A stretch of 64,000 bases of DNA from Actinomadura pelletieri DSM 43383. GTDB taxonomy: Bacteria > Actinomycetota > Actinomycetes > Streptosporangiales > Streptosporangiaceae. Shown here in pieces: positions 48,939-57,731 of the stretch; the stretch's first letter is position 1; each line of letters opens with the position of its first letter. The position numbers were made by a program, and so were the translations under genes. The notes under the pieces are model-generated. The model searched no databases. It was not told where the DNA came from and saw only the letters and a program-made list of their open reading frames with translations. Location: positions 705,650 to 769,649 of the forward strand of contig NZ_RBWU01000005.1 of assembly GCF_003634705.1 (NCBI RefSeq). The letters are read 5' to 3'.

Positions 48939-49508
48939 TCAGGAGCGGCTGAGCTTGTCGATGATCGGCGCCGCGCGGCGGAGGATCTCCCGCTCCTCGT
49001 CGGTCAGCTCCGTGAGCCTTCTGGCCAGCCACGCCTCCTTGCGGCGCCGCTCGTCGGCCAGCAGCTCGGCGCCCGCCTCGGTCGCGTTCAGCACGACCTG
49101 GCGGCCGTCCGTCGGGTGGGGGCTGCGCGCGACGAGGCCCCGCTCCTCCAGGAACGCGATCACGCGGGTCATGGAGGGCGGCTGGACCTTCTCGTGGTCG
49201 GCCAGTTCCCGCGGCGTCATCGAACCGTGCCGCTCGATCGCGGCGAGCGCGGCGAACTGGGTGAGCGTCAGCGGCGCCGGGCCGTCCGCGCGCGGGTCGC
49301 CGCCCGCCTGTCGACGCAGCGTGCGCAGGCGCCGCGACAGCCGCGCGATCGAGATGCGCAGCTCCTCGGCCAACCCGGGCCCGGAATCACCCCTGCCTCG
49401 AATCTCCGGCTCTGTCGCCGGCTGGGTCTCCGGCTCGGTCTCCGGCTGGGTCTCCGGCTGGGTCCCCGGCTCGGTCTTCGGCCCTGTCATTGGCGCTGTC
49501 ATCGTCAT
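48939..49508 (-). CDS. MarR-family regulator with Pro-Glu-Thr repeat N-terminus
   Basis: A 189-residue regulator. The C-terminal ~140 residues are a MarR winged helix (LTLTQFAALAAIERHGSMTPRELADHEKVQPPSMTRVIAFLEERGLVARSPHPTDGRQVVL). The first ~40 residues are a repeat of Gln/Glu-Pro-Glu-Thr encoded by 12-bp DNA repeats at 49402-49485. The ATG at 49508 (AGGAG upstream) or 49502 is the start. It precedes the MFS exporter gene on the same strand, a typical MarR-controlled efflux pair. Confidence 0.9.
   Translation of the reverse strand: MTMTAPMTGPKTEPGTQPETQPETEPETQPATEPEIRGRGDSGPGLAEELRISIARLSRRLRTLRRQAGGDPRADGPAPLTLTQFAALAAIERHGSMTPRELADHEKVQPPSMTRVIAFLEERGLVARSPHPTDGRQVVLNATEAGAELLADERRRKEAWLARRLTELTDEEREILRRAAPIIDKLSRS
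49402..49485 (-). repeat. Seven-unit 12-bp tandem repeat in the MarR gene
   Basis: Units of the form GTCTCCGGCTSG on the plus strand, imperfect at the ends, encode the Gln/Glu-Pro-Glu-Thr tail. The repeat is in frame. Confidence 0.85.
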
Positions 49509-49630
49509 CGGTCTCCTGTCTGCCATGCTGCCATGCGGATCCGGCCCACCGAAGGCCCGGTCGCCGTTTCCGGCTGGTCATCGACGGGGTCGTACGGGAT
49601 CTCGGGGTGCCCGGCGCGTACTCTGACCGC

Positions 49631-49891
49631 ATGACGCGACCGCGCCGCCCGGATCCGCCGCCCATGAAGACCAACGATGTCCGCATCGCCGCCGCGGGCG
49701 CGGCCGCGTGGGCCGTGGCGTTCGTCGTGCTGCTCATCATCGGGTTGCCGGCCGAGGACCGCTGGTGGCTGTGGGTGTGCGTGACGGGTTTCGCGAGCGG
49801 CATGTTCGGCGTCTGGTACGTCCCGAGGCTCCAGGCCCAGCGCGCCCGCCAGGAGGCCGCGCGCGCCGAACGACGCGAACACGCCGGTTAG
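49631..49891 (+). CDS. DUF2530 family small membrane protein
   Basis: An 86-residue protein with two TM helices (AAAWAVAFVVLLIIGLP and WWLWVCVTGFASGMFGVWYV) and a basic C-terminal helix, fitting the actinobacterial DUF2530 pattern. The ATG at 49631 is chosen; another at 49664 would remove 11 residues. Its TAG stop overlaps the stop of the convergent sacsin-like gene by four bases. Function unknown. Confidence 0.8.
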   Translation: MTRPRRPDPPPMKTNDVRIAAAGAAAWAVAFVVLLIIGLPAEDRWWLWVCVTGFASGMFGVWYVPRLQAQRARQEAARAERREHAG

Positions 49892-52800
49892 CGCTCCCCG
49901 TCGTGGGGGTCGTCGAGGGGGTCCAGGTCGGTCTCGGCCAGGAGGTCCGGCACCGCGTCGGGGTCGCGCAGGACCGCTTCGACGATCAGCCGGGACGTCC
50001 ACTCCCCGGTGAACCAGGCCAGTGCGCGGGCCAGGCCCGCGGCTCCGCTCGCGTGGACTTCGCCGTCTCTGGTCCACCACGACACTTCCTGGCCGTCCAC
50101 GACGAGTCGATCGTGGGCGAGGTAGTCGGCGGGGGCGTCCGGTAGGACGGCCCTGACCGCGTCCGGCACGGGTCGTTTCTCGCCCACCGACTGGACGACA
50201 CCCGGTACCTCCTCACCTGCCAGGGGCAGGTCGAGGAGTTCGGCGAGCCGCACGTCCCGTCCTTGGGCGGCGATGACCAGCGGTTGGCCCCGCAGGAGCG
50301 GGAGAAGGTCCGGGGAGTCCAGAACGAGGGCGTCGGCGGCGTCCACGACCTCGACCTCACCGTCCACGACCGCCCGCACGCGGTCGGGTGGTTCGACGGC
50401 CGCGTCCGGTGTGTCGGCCAGGGCCGTCCAGAGCCCGCCCAGTCGCGCGCGGCGGACGCGCCGTTCCGGGTCACCGAGCCGGTCGAGCAACTCCTGGGCG
50501 CCTCCGGGTTCGTCGAGCAGATCCTCCAGGGACGTACGCACGCCCAAGGCGAGCAGGAACCGCTCGTCCAAACCGTCGGGCGCGACATCGTAGAGCCCTT
50601 CCAGGGCCTCGTCCCCGTGCAGGGTGTACTCGCCGGGGCGGCGTCCGTCCAGGACGCGGTGCCGGCTCAGCCACCACGCCGTGTAGGACGGGACCGTCAC
50701 TCGCCGACCGTCGTGCAACGCCACATGAACCGGATCGACGATCGCGGCCCGCCAGGGCGGCTCCGCGAGAACGCGCAGCGCCGCGGACCAGTCGTCGACG
50801 AGTTCGAGGTCGCGGACGGCCACGAACTCCGGGACGAGCGGCGGCAGGTCGGCCGGGCCGGTGCGCCGCAGCACGTCCTCGGCCCACAGGTCCTCGTCGT
50901 CGAGGTCGAGGGGTTCGGCCTCGTCGGCGAGCCCGGCGAGGTTCACGTCCTCGGCCGTCGCGAGGGCGAACCCGTGCAGGACACCGACGGCGGTGAGCGT
51001 GTCCGCGCCCCACTTTCGCAGCAGGTCACCGTCCACCACCCCGAACGGCGCGTCCTCGGCCATGAGGGCCCGCAGCGGGCTGTCGGGCAGGAGCAGTTCG
51101 CCCGCCGGGTACAGGTCCCCGTCCTCGCCGGGCAGGGCCAGCTCCGCGAGCCAGGGCTCCTCACCGGGGTCGATCCGCGCGGCCGCGACCAACCCCAGGA
51201 CCGCCTCCGCGACCGTGTCGGGGTCGTCGGCCTCCATCGATTCCCGGACGGCGGCGCGCACGGCGTCGTCGGCGAGGACGGCCCGCGGTCCCGCCTCGAC
51301 GGCGCCGAGCCGCGTCAGCAGCGGATGCACCGCCTCCGGATGGACGAACCGCAGGCCCAGCGCGTCCAGACCGGCGGGATCGACACCGTCGGCGATCAGC
51401 AGCCCCCGCGGGCCGCGCACCGTCCGCCCGGCGGCCCCGGCCAACGGCACCGGAAGGGCCCCCAGACCGTCTGTGGCGGCCCCGGCGAGCGTCCCGTACA
51501 TCCGGTGCCACCACGCCGGTTCTCGCTCCACAGCGGCCAGCTCGTCGATGACGTCGGCGAGTTCGATCCGGCGGACGCCGAGCGCGGTGAGCGCCGGGCT
51601 CCGCGCGGGCCACTCGGGCGGCAGCAGCCCGGCCACGACATCGCCCAGGAACTCGACGAACGCGGCGGGGGCGTCCAGGGCGACCGCGTCGCGTCCGCGT
51701 GTCCGGTCGGGCAGGAGGGGCGCCTCCGGGAGGCGCTCCCGGATCGCGCGCCGCACCCGGGCGTCGAGTTCCCCGGCGCCGACCGGGCCGGGCACGAGCC
51801 CGAGCACGCGCGGCGATACCGGAAGCTCCTCAAGCAGCCGCACGTAGGCGTCGGCGGCCCGGTCGACGAGGAAGTCGGTCAGCGGCCCGGCCGCGACGTG
51901 CCGCCGGTCGGGTGCCAGCGGAAACGACGCGATGAGCAGCGCGGGCAGGTCCAGCCGTTCGTCGCTGGCCGTGGGCGCGTGCAGGACGGCCGGTGTGCCC
52001 TCGGGCGGACCGTCCTCCGGCAGCGCCCACCGCACATGCCAGAACGGACGTCCACGCTCCTCCACGGGACGGTCCTCCAACAGCGCCGAGGGCGTTTCCC
52101 CGTGCGCCTCCACGGTTCGCCACACCGCCCCGTCGATGACCGTCTCGCCGGACGGACGATGCTCGGCCGTCAGCTCACGGACGTCACCGTCCACGTCGAT
52201 CTCGATGCTCTCCAGCGCCGGAAGGGCCAACATCAGCGCCGCGCCCGCCTGCGCGAGCTGCCGCCGGACGGGTTCCACCGCCTCGTCCCGCAACGGCAGC
52301 CGCACCACCGTGTCGAACCCCGGCGGAACCTCGGGCGGCTCGGCGGGCGGCTCGGCGGGCGGCTCGGCGGGCGGCTCGTCCAGGGCGAACGGCAACCGCA
52401 GCAGCGGCACGTGCCCGCCGCGCCGCTCCAGCTCGTCGGCGAGCGCCGGGATCTGCTCCACGAGTTCCCTGGCCCGCTCACGCGACCACAGCACGCCCGT
52501 CCCACCGGAGACGATGTAGGGCCGGTCGCTGACGGCGGCGACCGCGGCGAACCCGACGCCGAACCGTCCCGCCGCGCCGGCGTCGTCCCGCTTGGCCGAC
52601 GCCCGCAGCGTCGACAGCGCCTCCACGCCCGCCGCGTCCAGGGACGCGCCGACATTGGCCGCCGTCAGAACCGCCTCAGGCGGAGACGTGCGGAGGGTCA
52701 GGCGGAGCCGCCCGGGAACGGCGGCGCGCAGCGCGGCGTCGGCGGCGTTCTGCGCCAGTTCGACCACCACGCGGTCGCGGTAGCCGCCGAGGGCGTAGTC

Positions 52801-52932
52801 CTCCTCGGCGTTGGCGTCCTCGCGGAACCGGGCCGGGGACTCGCTCCAGGCGCGCAGCACGCGCTCACGCAGGGCGCGCGTCCCGAGATCCGGCCCTGCC
52901 CCGAGATCAGGCCCTGTCCCGAGATCAGGCAT
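49888..52932 (-). CDS. Sacsin-like GHKL (HSP90-type) ATPase-domain protein
   Basis: A 1014-residue protein. The N-terminal ~220 residues are a GHKL ATPase as in sacsin: VVVELAQNAADAAL (Mg-binding Asn box), TAANVGASLDAAGVEALSTLRASAK and AAGRFGVGFAAVAAVS (glycine box). The remaining ~780 residues are acidic and Ala/Leu/Pro-rich with no domain I recognise, presumably a substrate or partner scaffold. Sacsin/HSP90-like ATPases act as chaperones; the role here is an inference. An 18-bp repeat encodes PDLGTG PDLGAG PDLGTR at the N-terminus, and PPAE repeats lie near residue 190. It starts two bases after the DUF3027 gene stop. Confidence 0.88.
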   Translation of the reverse strand: MPDLGTGPDLGAGPDLGTRALRERVLRAWSESPARFREDANAEEDYALGGYRDRVVVELAQNAADAALRAAVPGRLRLTLRTSPPEAVLTAANVGASLDAAGVEALSTLRASAKRDDAGAAGRFGVGFAAVAAVSDRPYIVSGGTGVLWSRERARELVEQIPALADELERRGGHVPLLRLPFALDEPPAEPPAEPPAEPPEVPPGFDTVVRLPLRDEAVEPVRRQLAQAGAALMLALPALESIEIDVDGDVRELTAEHRPSGETVIDGAVWRTVEAHGETPSALLEDRPVEERGRPFWHVRWALPEDGPPEGTPAVLHAPTASDERLDLPALLIASFPLAPDRRHVAAGPLTDFLVDRAADAYVRLLEELPVSPRVLGLVPGPVGAGELDARVRRAIRERLPEAPLLPDRTRGRDAVALDAPAAFVEFLGDVVAGLLPPEWPARSPALTALGVRRIELADVIDELAAVEREPAWWHRMYGTLAGAATDGLGALPVPLAGAAGRTVRGPRGLLIADGVDPAGLDALGLRFVHPEAVHPLLTRLGAVEAGPRAVLADDAVRAAVRESMEADDPDTVAEAVLGLVAAARIDPGEEPWLAELALPGEDGDLYPAGELLLPDSPLRALMAEDAPFGVVDGDLLRKWGADTLTAVGVLHGFALATAEDVNLAGLADEAEPLDLDDEDLWAEDVLRRTGPADLPPLVPEFVAVRDLELVDDWSAALRVLAEPPWRAAIVDPVHVALHDGRRVTVPSYTAWWLSRHRVLDGRRPGEYTLHGDEALEGLYDVAPDGLDERFLLALGVRTSLEDLLDEPGGAQELLDRLGDPERRVRRARLGGLWTALADTPDAAVEPPDRVRAVVDGEVEVVDAADALVLDSPDLLPLLRGQPLVIAAQGRDVRLAELLDLPLAGEEVPGVVQSVGEKRPVPDAVRAVLPDAPADYLAHDRLVVDGQEVSWWTRDGEVHASGAAGLARALAWFTGEWTSRLIVEAVLRDPDAVPDLLAETDLDPLDDPHDGER
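52334..52378 (-). repeat. 12-bp tandem repeat in the sacsin-like gene
   Basis: GGCGGCTCGGCG three times and a partial fourth copy, in frame, encoding PPAE repeats in a loop of the ATPase region. Confidence 0.85.
52880..52930 (-). repeat. 18-bp tandem repeat at the sacsin-like gene start
   Basis: Three copies of GYCCCGAGATCMGGCCCT (plus strand), the last one cut by the start codon. They encode repeated Pro-Asp-Leu-Gly-x-Gly directly after Met1. Confidence 0.85.
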
Positions 52933-52934
52933 CG

Positions 52935-53801
52935 TCAGCTGTGGCCGAGGGCCTCGTCGTCCAGGGACGCGGCGTTCTCGTCCACGGACACGGCCCGCTC
53001 GTCCGGACTGACGGCCTCCGCCGTGAGCGACGGCAGCACCTCGTAGCCCAGCTCGTCGACGACCGGCGGGCTGTGCTCCGACAGGGCCGGGATCGAGACC
53101 GCCTCGGAATGGGCGCCGCAGCCGTGGTCGGCGGAGACCACCCGCCCGTCGTCGGGCGCGTACTCGTTCGCGCACACCCCGAACACCTGCCGCAGCTCAC
53201 CCGCGAGCGCCAGGTAGAACCCGCAGGTGGAGCACTGCGCCGGAGCGGACGCGGCGATCGGCGCGCGGGGCCCGGCGACCCCGTCGTACCAGCGCGCGGC
53301 GGCCTCGTCCCGCCCCTCCCGGGACAGGACGCGGACGCGGCCGAGCCCGAGCTCCCACTGCGCCTGGCGGTCGGCGGAGTCGTCCACCTGCGCGTAGCCG
53401 GGCGCGAGCCGGACGTCGTCGGGCGCGGTCGGCAGCAGGTCGCCGGGGCCGAGGTCGCCGGGCCGCAGCCGTTCCAGCCACGGCACCCACGGCGGCGCGA
53501 GCAGCGCGTTCTCGCCGGGCAGCAGGACGCATTCGCTGACGGTGACGACCTTGGCGCGGGACGCCCGCGTCACCGTGGCCGCCCAGCGCCACCCCTCGTA
53601 GGCGGGGTCGAGGCACTCGAAGTAGTGCGTGACCACACGGTCGCCCTCGGCGCGCAGGCCGAGATGCTCGCCGACCTGACCGGGCCGGGCGGTCTCCTCC
53701 GCGGCCTCGCGGGCGAGGGCGACGGCCTCGGCGCAGGCGGTGTCGACGACGGGCGTGCGGGTCCGGCGGGCCGGACGGGACGACTGAGGCAGTGGGCTCA
53801 C
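52935..53801 (-). CDS. DUF3027 family protein with zinc-ribbon-like motif
   Basis: A 288-residue protein with the DUF3027 core: HYFECLDPAYEGWRWAATVTRASRAKVVTVSECVLLPGENALLAPPWVPWLERL and RPGDLGPGDLLP. A Cys/His cluster follows (CSTCGFY, GVCANEY, HGCGAHS) that could bind zinc. The C-terminus is acidic. It is immediately upstream of, and co-transcribed with, the sacsin-like ATPase (two-base gap), which suggests a joint function. GTG start at 53801. No biochemical function is known to me for the family. Confidence 0.88.
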   Translation of the reverse strand: MSPLPQSSRPARRTRTPVVDTACAEAVALAREAAEETARPGQVGEHLGLRAEGDRVVTHYFECLDPAYEGWRWAATVTRASRAKVVTVSECVLLPGENALLAPPWVPWLERLRPGDLGPGDLLPTAPDDVRLAPGYAQVDDSADRQAQWELGLGRVRVLSREGRDEAAARWYDGVAGPRAPIAASAPAQCSTCGFYLALAGELRQVFGVCANEYAPDDGRVVSADHGCGAHSEAVSIPALSEHSPPVVDELGYEVLPSLTAEAVSPDERAVSVDENAASLDDEALGHS

Positions 53802-53971
53802 GTGTCAATTCTCACCCATGAAACGACGTGGCCGGGCACTTCAACGGCCCTTCCCAGGGAAAACGACCACTGACGCCCCAAGGGTGAGCAGGTCCCCCAG
53901 CAGGGAACGTACTCTCAATCAAAGGCCGGGGCGCCGGTGGAACCAGCACACCGCGGGGAGAGATCAGGCGC

Positions 53972-55417
53972 ATGGGTGACCGGACATTGTTCGGGCGGTC
54001 CGTACGCGCCGGTGCCACAGGTGCGGCGCGGGCGGCGCGCGGCACCCGTGCGGCCATGGCGAGCACGGGACGGCTCACCCGCCGCGTCACGCACGCCCAG
54101 GGCGCGGGACGCAGCGGCCTCGGCAACCTGATCGAGGCGTCCGCGATCAACTCCGCGGGCGACGCGCTGGTCACCGTCGCGCTCGCCGGAACGCTGTTCT
54201 TCGGCCTGGACGTCAACCAGGCGCGCGGCCAGGTCGCCCTCTATCTCGTCGTCACGATGGCGCCGTTCGCACTGGTCGCCCCGCTGATCGGCCCGGCGCT
54301 CGACCGAGCGCGGCATGTCCGCCGGTACGCGATCGCCAGCACGTTCGTGCTCCGCGCGCTGCTGTGCTGGGCGATGGCGAGCGCCCTGCCGCATGGCGAC
54401 CAGGTCACCTTCCTGCCCGCCGCGTTCGGCGTGCTCGTGCTGTCCAAGGCGTACGGGGTGCTGCGCGCGGCGGTGACCCCGCGCGTCCTGCCGGACGAGA
54501 TCACGCTGGTGACGGCGAACGCGCGGTCGGCGTTCGCGGGGTTGATCGCCGCGTCGGTCACCGCGCCGATCGGCGGCGGTCTCGCGTTGCTCATCGGCGC
54601 GGACTGGGTGCTGCGCATCGGCACGGTCGTGTTCCTGCTGGGCGTCGTGTTCACCATGCGGCTGCCACGACATGTGGACGTTCCCGAGGCCGACCTCGCC
54701 CCGACGAGCGAACCGGCCGCGACACCGGAGGCGGACGGCTCGGACGCGGGTCCCGCGGAACAGGGCGCGCCACAGGGGCGGCGGTGGCGGACGCTGCCGC
54801 GTGTCGGCCCGGTCGTGGCCGAGGCGATGCAGGCGAACGCCGTCCTGCGCATACTCTCCGGCTTCCTGATCATCTATCTGGCGTTCCTGCTGCGCCAGGA
54901 ACGGTTCGACCCGGTGTCCAACAACGTCGCGCTCGGCATGCTCGTGGCGGCGGCCGGAGCGGGCGGCCTCATCGGCACGACGCTCGGCGCGTGGATGAAG
55001 GCCCGCGCGCCCCGGCTGATCGTCTCGGCGACGCTGGCGTCCGTGACCGCGGTCTGCGCCGTCGGCGCCGCGTTCTTCGGCCTGTGGGCGGCGCTGGCGG
55101 TGGCGGCCGCGGCGGGGCTCGGTCAGGTCCTCGGGAAGCTGTCCATGGACGCGGTGGTGCAGCGCGAGATCGGCGAGGAGATGCGCTCGTCGACGTTCGC
55201 GGTCTCGGAGACCCTGCACCAGCTCGTCTGGGTCGTCGGCGGGCTGCTCGGCCTCGGCATGTCGATCGTCGCGGACGGACGGGTCGCCCTGGCGGTCGTG
55301 TCCGCGGCGCTCGCGGTGTCGCTGGCGCTGCTGCTGCGGCGGCAGGCCGTGACCCGCCGCCGCGCGCACCGGACCCCGCCCACGATCAAGGACGCGCATC
55401 CCGAGATGCACCCCTGA
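53972..55417 (+). CDS. MFS-type membrane transporter
   Basis: A 481-residue protein with about 12 TM segments. An Arg/Ala-rich N-terminal tail of ~45 residues precedes INSAGDALVTVALAGTLFFGLDVNQARGQVALYLVV, then GPALDRARHVRRY in the TM2-3 loop and LPDEITLVTANARSAF. The middle loop is acidic (~50 residues). Divergent from the DUF3027 gene with 170 bases between them, a pairing that I recall as conserved in actinobacteria. Substrate unknown. Confidence 0.85.
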   Translation: MGDRTLFGRSVRAGATGAARAARGTRAAMASTGRLTRRVTHAQGAGRSGLGNLIEASAINSAGDALVTVALAGTLFFGLDVNQARGQVALYLVVTMAPFALVAPLIGPALDRARHVRRYAIASTFVLRALLCWAMASALPHGDQVTFLPAAFGVLVLSKAYGVLRAAVTPRVLPDEITLVTANARSAFAGLIAASVTAPIGGGLALLIGADWVLRIGTVVFLLGVVFTMRLPRHVDVPEADLAPTSEPAATPEADGSDAGPAEQGAPQGRRWRTLPRVGPVVAEAMQANAVLRILSGFLIIYLAFLLRQERFDPVSNNVALGMLVAAAGAGGLIGTTLGAWMKARAPRLIVSATLASVTAVCAVGAAFFGLWAALAVAAAAGLGQVLGKLSMDAVVQREIGEEMRSSTFAVSETLHQLVWVVGGLLGLGMSIVADGRVALAVVSAALAVSLALLLRRQAVTRRRAHRTPPTIKDAHPEMHP

Positions 55418-55481
55418 ACGTGCGGACAGATCCACCTGGATCGGAGGCCACCCGAATCAGACGCCCCGGACAGGGCCGTTC

Positions 55482-55880
55482 TCAGGACGCGGCGAGGTCG
55501 TCGGCGACCGCCCGCAGCACGGTGGCGATCTTCTTCGCCTCCGCCGGGGCCGGGTGCTTGCCGCGCCGGTAGGTGTTGGAGATGCCGTCCAGCAGCTTGA
55601 TCAGATCCTCGGTGATGACGACCATCTCGTCGGGCTTCTTGCGCCGCTGCTTGGCCATGGTCTTCTCCACCGACGGCAGCGTCTCCAGCACCCGCACCTG
55701 GAGGGCCTGCTGACCGCGGCGTCCCTCGACCACGCCGAACTCGATGCGCTGGCCCGGCCTGAGCGACGTGACCCCGCCCGGCAACGCCGATGAGTGCACG
55801 AAGACCTCACCGCCGTCATCGCGCGTGAGGAAGCCGAACCCCTTGTCGGAGTCGTACCACTTGACCTTGCCAGTCGGCAC
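55482..55880 (-). CDS. Cold-shock domain protein with C-terminal extension
   Basis: A 132-residue protein: residues 1-65 form a cold-shock domain (GKVKWYDSDKGFGFL with RNP1, GGEVFVHSSAL with RNP2), followed by ~65 residues (KPDEMVVITEDLIKLLDGISNTYRRG) seen in mycobacterial CspB-like proteins of the same length. It binds single-stranded RNA/DNA. The upstream region to 56039 is relatively AT-rich and without a gene, fitting a long 5' leader. Confidence 0.93.
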   Translation of the reverse strand: MPTGKVKWYDSDKGFGFLTRDDGGEVFVHSSALPGGVTSLRPGQRIEFGVVEGRRGQQALQVRVLETLPSVEKTMAKQRRKKPDEMVVITEDLIKLLDGISNTYRRGKHPAPAEAKKIATVLRAVADDLAAS

Positions 55881-56039
55881 GGGAAACCTCGTTCGGTAAT
55901 CGTCCTGAAATCGACCTCAAGATTAGTGCCTCGCCCCGGGCCCATGTACACACCGGGCACACTTCGCGACGCCCACGGGGTAGACGTTCAGAAGCTATCC
56001 CGGACGTCAGACAACGGCATCCGAATATCGCAACGCAGC

Positions 56040-56660
56040 TCAGGACGCCCGGAACCCGCCGAGCCATTCGGGAAAGGCCAACAGATCCGGCAGAACGACA
56101 TCCGCGCCGTACGCCGAGAGCGCCGCCGAGTCGTACGCGCCCGTCGCGACCGCCACGGCGACCGCGGACGCCGCGCGGGCCGCGTCCACGTCGCCGGTGT
56201 GGTCGCCGATGTAGGCGCCCGCGGCGTGCTCGCGCAGTGCGGCGCCCTTGTCCGTGCCGAACAGGCCCCCGACGACGACGTCCACCTCAAGGCCGAGGAA
56301 CCGCACGGTCCGTTCGGTGTCGGCCTGGTTCTTGCCCGACACGACGACCACGCGCCCGCCGCCGCGCCGCACCGCGTCCAGCGCCGCCGCGGCGCCCGGC
56401 ATCAGCACGGTCGCCGGGACCGCGATGTCGGCGTAGATCGCCCGGTAGCGGGCGGCCATCGCGGGCACGTCCGCCGCGGGGAACCAGTACGCCAGCTCCA
56501 CCTCCAGCGGAGGCCCGATGCGCCGCACGACGAGGTCGGTGTCGATGGGCACGCCGGTCTCCGCGGCGAGGGCGGCGTACACGGCGCCGATTCCGGCCCG
56601 TGTGTCGGCCAACGTCAGGTCGAGGTCGAAACCCACGGCTTCGAAAGCGAGATCGCGCAC
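56040..56660 (-). CDS. HAD-superfamily hydrolase
   Basis: A 206-residue HAD phosphatase: motif I VGFDLDLTLADTR (DxDxT, nucleophile and acid/base Asp), motif II VVVVSGKNQ, motif III Lys near DKGAALREH and motif IV YIGDHTGDVDAARAAS. The helical cap after motif I resembles phosphoglycolate-phosphatase-like members. The start is uncertain; the GTG at 56660 fits the fold, while upstream frame sequence is unlike protein. Substrate unknown. Confidence 0.85.
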   Translation of the reverse strand: MRDLAFEAVGFDLDLTLADTRAGIGAVYAALAAETGVPIDTDLVVRRIGPPLEVELAYWFPAADVPAMAARYRAIYADIAVPATVLMPGAAAALDAVRRGGGRVVVVSGKNQADTERTVRFLGLEVDVVVGGLFGTDKGAALREHAAGAYIGDHTGDVDAARAASAVAVAVATGAYDSAALSAYGADVVLPDLLAFPEWLGGFRAS

Positions 56661-56920
56661 GTCCCACAGGGTAGGAGGACGCGCACGCACGCGAGTACCC
56701 GCGCTCCCCTGGTAGTGGCGATGCGACGGGATCCGAGTAGGAGAGCGCGGGCTTATCTCGCGGGGACCGTTCCGCCGTGACCGGATCTGGCGTGCCCGGT
56801 GCACCTGGATCGGCCGCCCGTGACCTCCCTATACCCGACCCCCCGGCCACGAACCACCTGACCAGGGAAAACGCAGTACTTGAACACGCCACCCGGAGCA
56901 AAAGGCGCGTCCGGTACGAA

Positions 56921-57403
56921 CTAGTCCCGGCCGGGGAAGCGGACGCTGTCGAACGGCCAGGCCGTCGTGACCCACTCGCGGACGAACTCCTCCAGCTCCT
57001 TGTCCAGGGCGGAGTTCTCCTCGTCGGCCCGGACCCAGAACACCACGACGGCGTCCACGGCGGGGTCGTCGGACGGCGCGACATGGATGCGGCCGAGCTG
57101 CCGCTCCCCGTCCGGGGTGATCACGACATAGCTGAACGAACGCCGCAGCTGGCCCTCCTTCTGCAGCCACGCGACGTCGATGAGGGCCTGCTCGAAGGTG
57201 AACTCGCGGTCCGGCCAGCCCCACTCGGGCCCGAACCGTCCGGCGAGGCGGTCCAGGCTGCCGATCACGGCGCCATAGTCCTTGACCACGTCGTGCACGG
57301 TGATCGGACGGATCTGGAACCGGGAACCGGCCACCAGCGTGGGCACCACGAAGTCTTCGGGCAGGAACGTCCCGTCGGTCGCCTTCCGCGGAGACTCGAA
57401 CAT
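56921..57403 (-). CDS. GNAT-like protein, conserved hypothetical
   Basis: A 160-residue protein. The pattern FQIRPITVHDVVKDYGAVIGSLDRL, FTFEQALIDVAWLQKEGQ, SFSYVVITPDGERQLGRIHVAPSDDPAVDAVVVFWVRAD and a C-terminal amphipathic helix matches the beta-alpha order of GNAT N-acetyltransferases, although the acetyl-CoA loop (Q/RxxGxG/A) is not evident. It may be an inactive or divergent GNAT. ATG start at 57403. Confidence 0.6.
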   Translation of the reverse strand: MFESPRKATDGTFLPEDFVVPTLVAGSRFQIRPITVHDVVKDYGAVIGSLDRLAGRFGPEWGWPDREFTFEQALIDVAWLQKEGQLRRSFSYVVITPDGERQLGRIHVAPSDDPAVDAVVVFWVRADEENSALDKELEEFVREWVTTAWPFDSVRFPGRD

Positions 57404-57731
57404 CGCCGACCTTTCCGACGACGCCCCTTTCGGCGACGGGGCGCGGGCACCGAAACTCTATCCGCACCCGGGAGTGAAGAGAGGCGTAACACACGGTGAA
57501 GAAGCCACGGTCCCCTCACCGACGGCCCCTGACATGCGGCCAGTCGGACACCGCACGACGGACCGCAGTCCCTGGTAGGTGCGGCGGTAGGCTCAGGCGG
57601 CGCGGTGCCCCGCCGAACGGGCACCGGCGCCTCACTTCGTGCGTCGAAACCGGGCGGCGGGCCCATGGCGGGGCCGGGGCCCCGGAGGAGCGGGGTCCCT
57701 GGAGGAGCGGGGCCATGGAGGTTAGGAGCAG
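57404..57731. other. Intergenic region before the TetR gene
   Basis: No gene supported. It must hold the promoters of the GNAT-like (minus) and TetR (plus) genes. Near the TetR start the 12-mer GGAGGAGCGGGG occurs at 57684 and 57701, a 17-base period of Shine-Dalgarno-like sequence, with a third related GGAGGTTAGGAG at 57717. Confidence 0.4.

Noticed and set aside
50263..53046. A 927-codon plus-strand frame opposite the sacsin-like and DUF3027 genes
   Set aside because: Its product is Arg/Gly/Gln-rich and formless; the minus-strand products have recognisable motifs and coupled starts.
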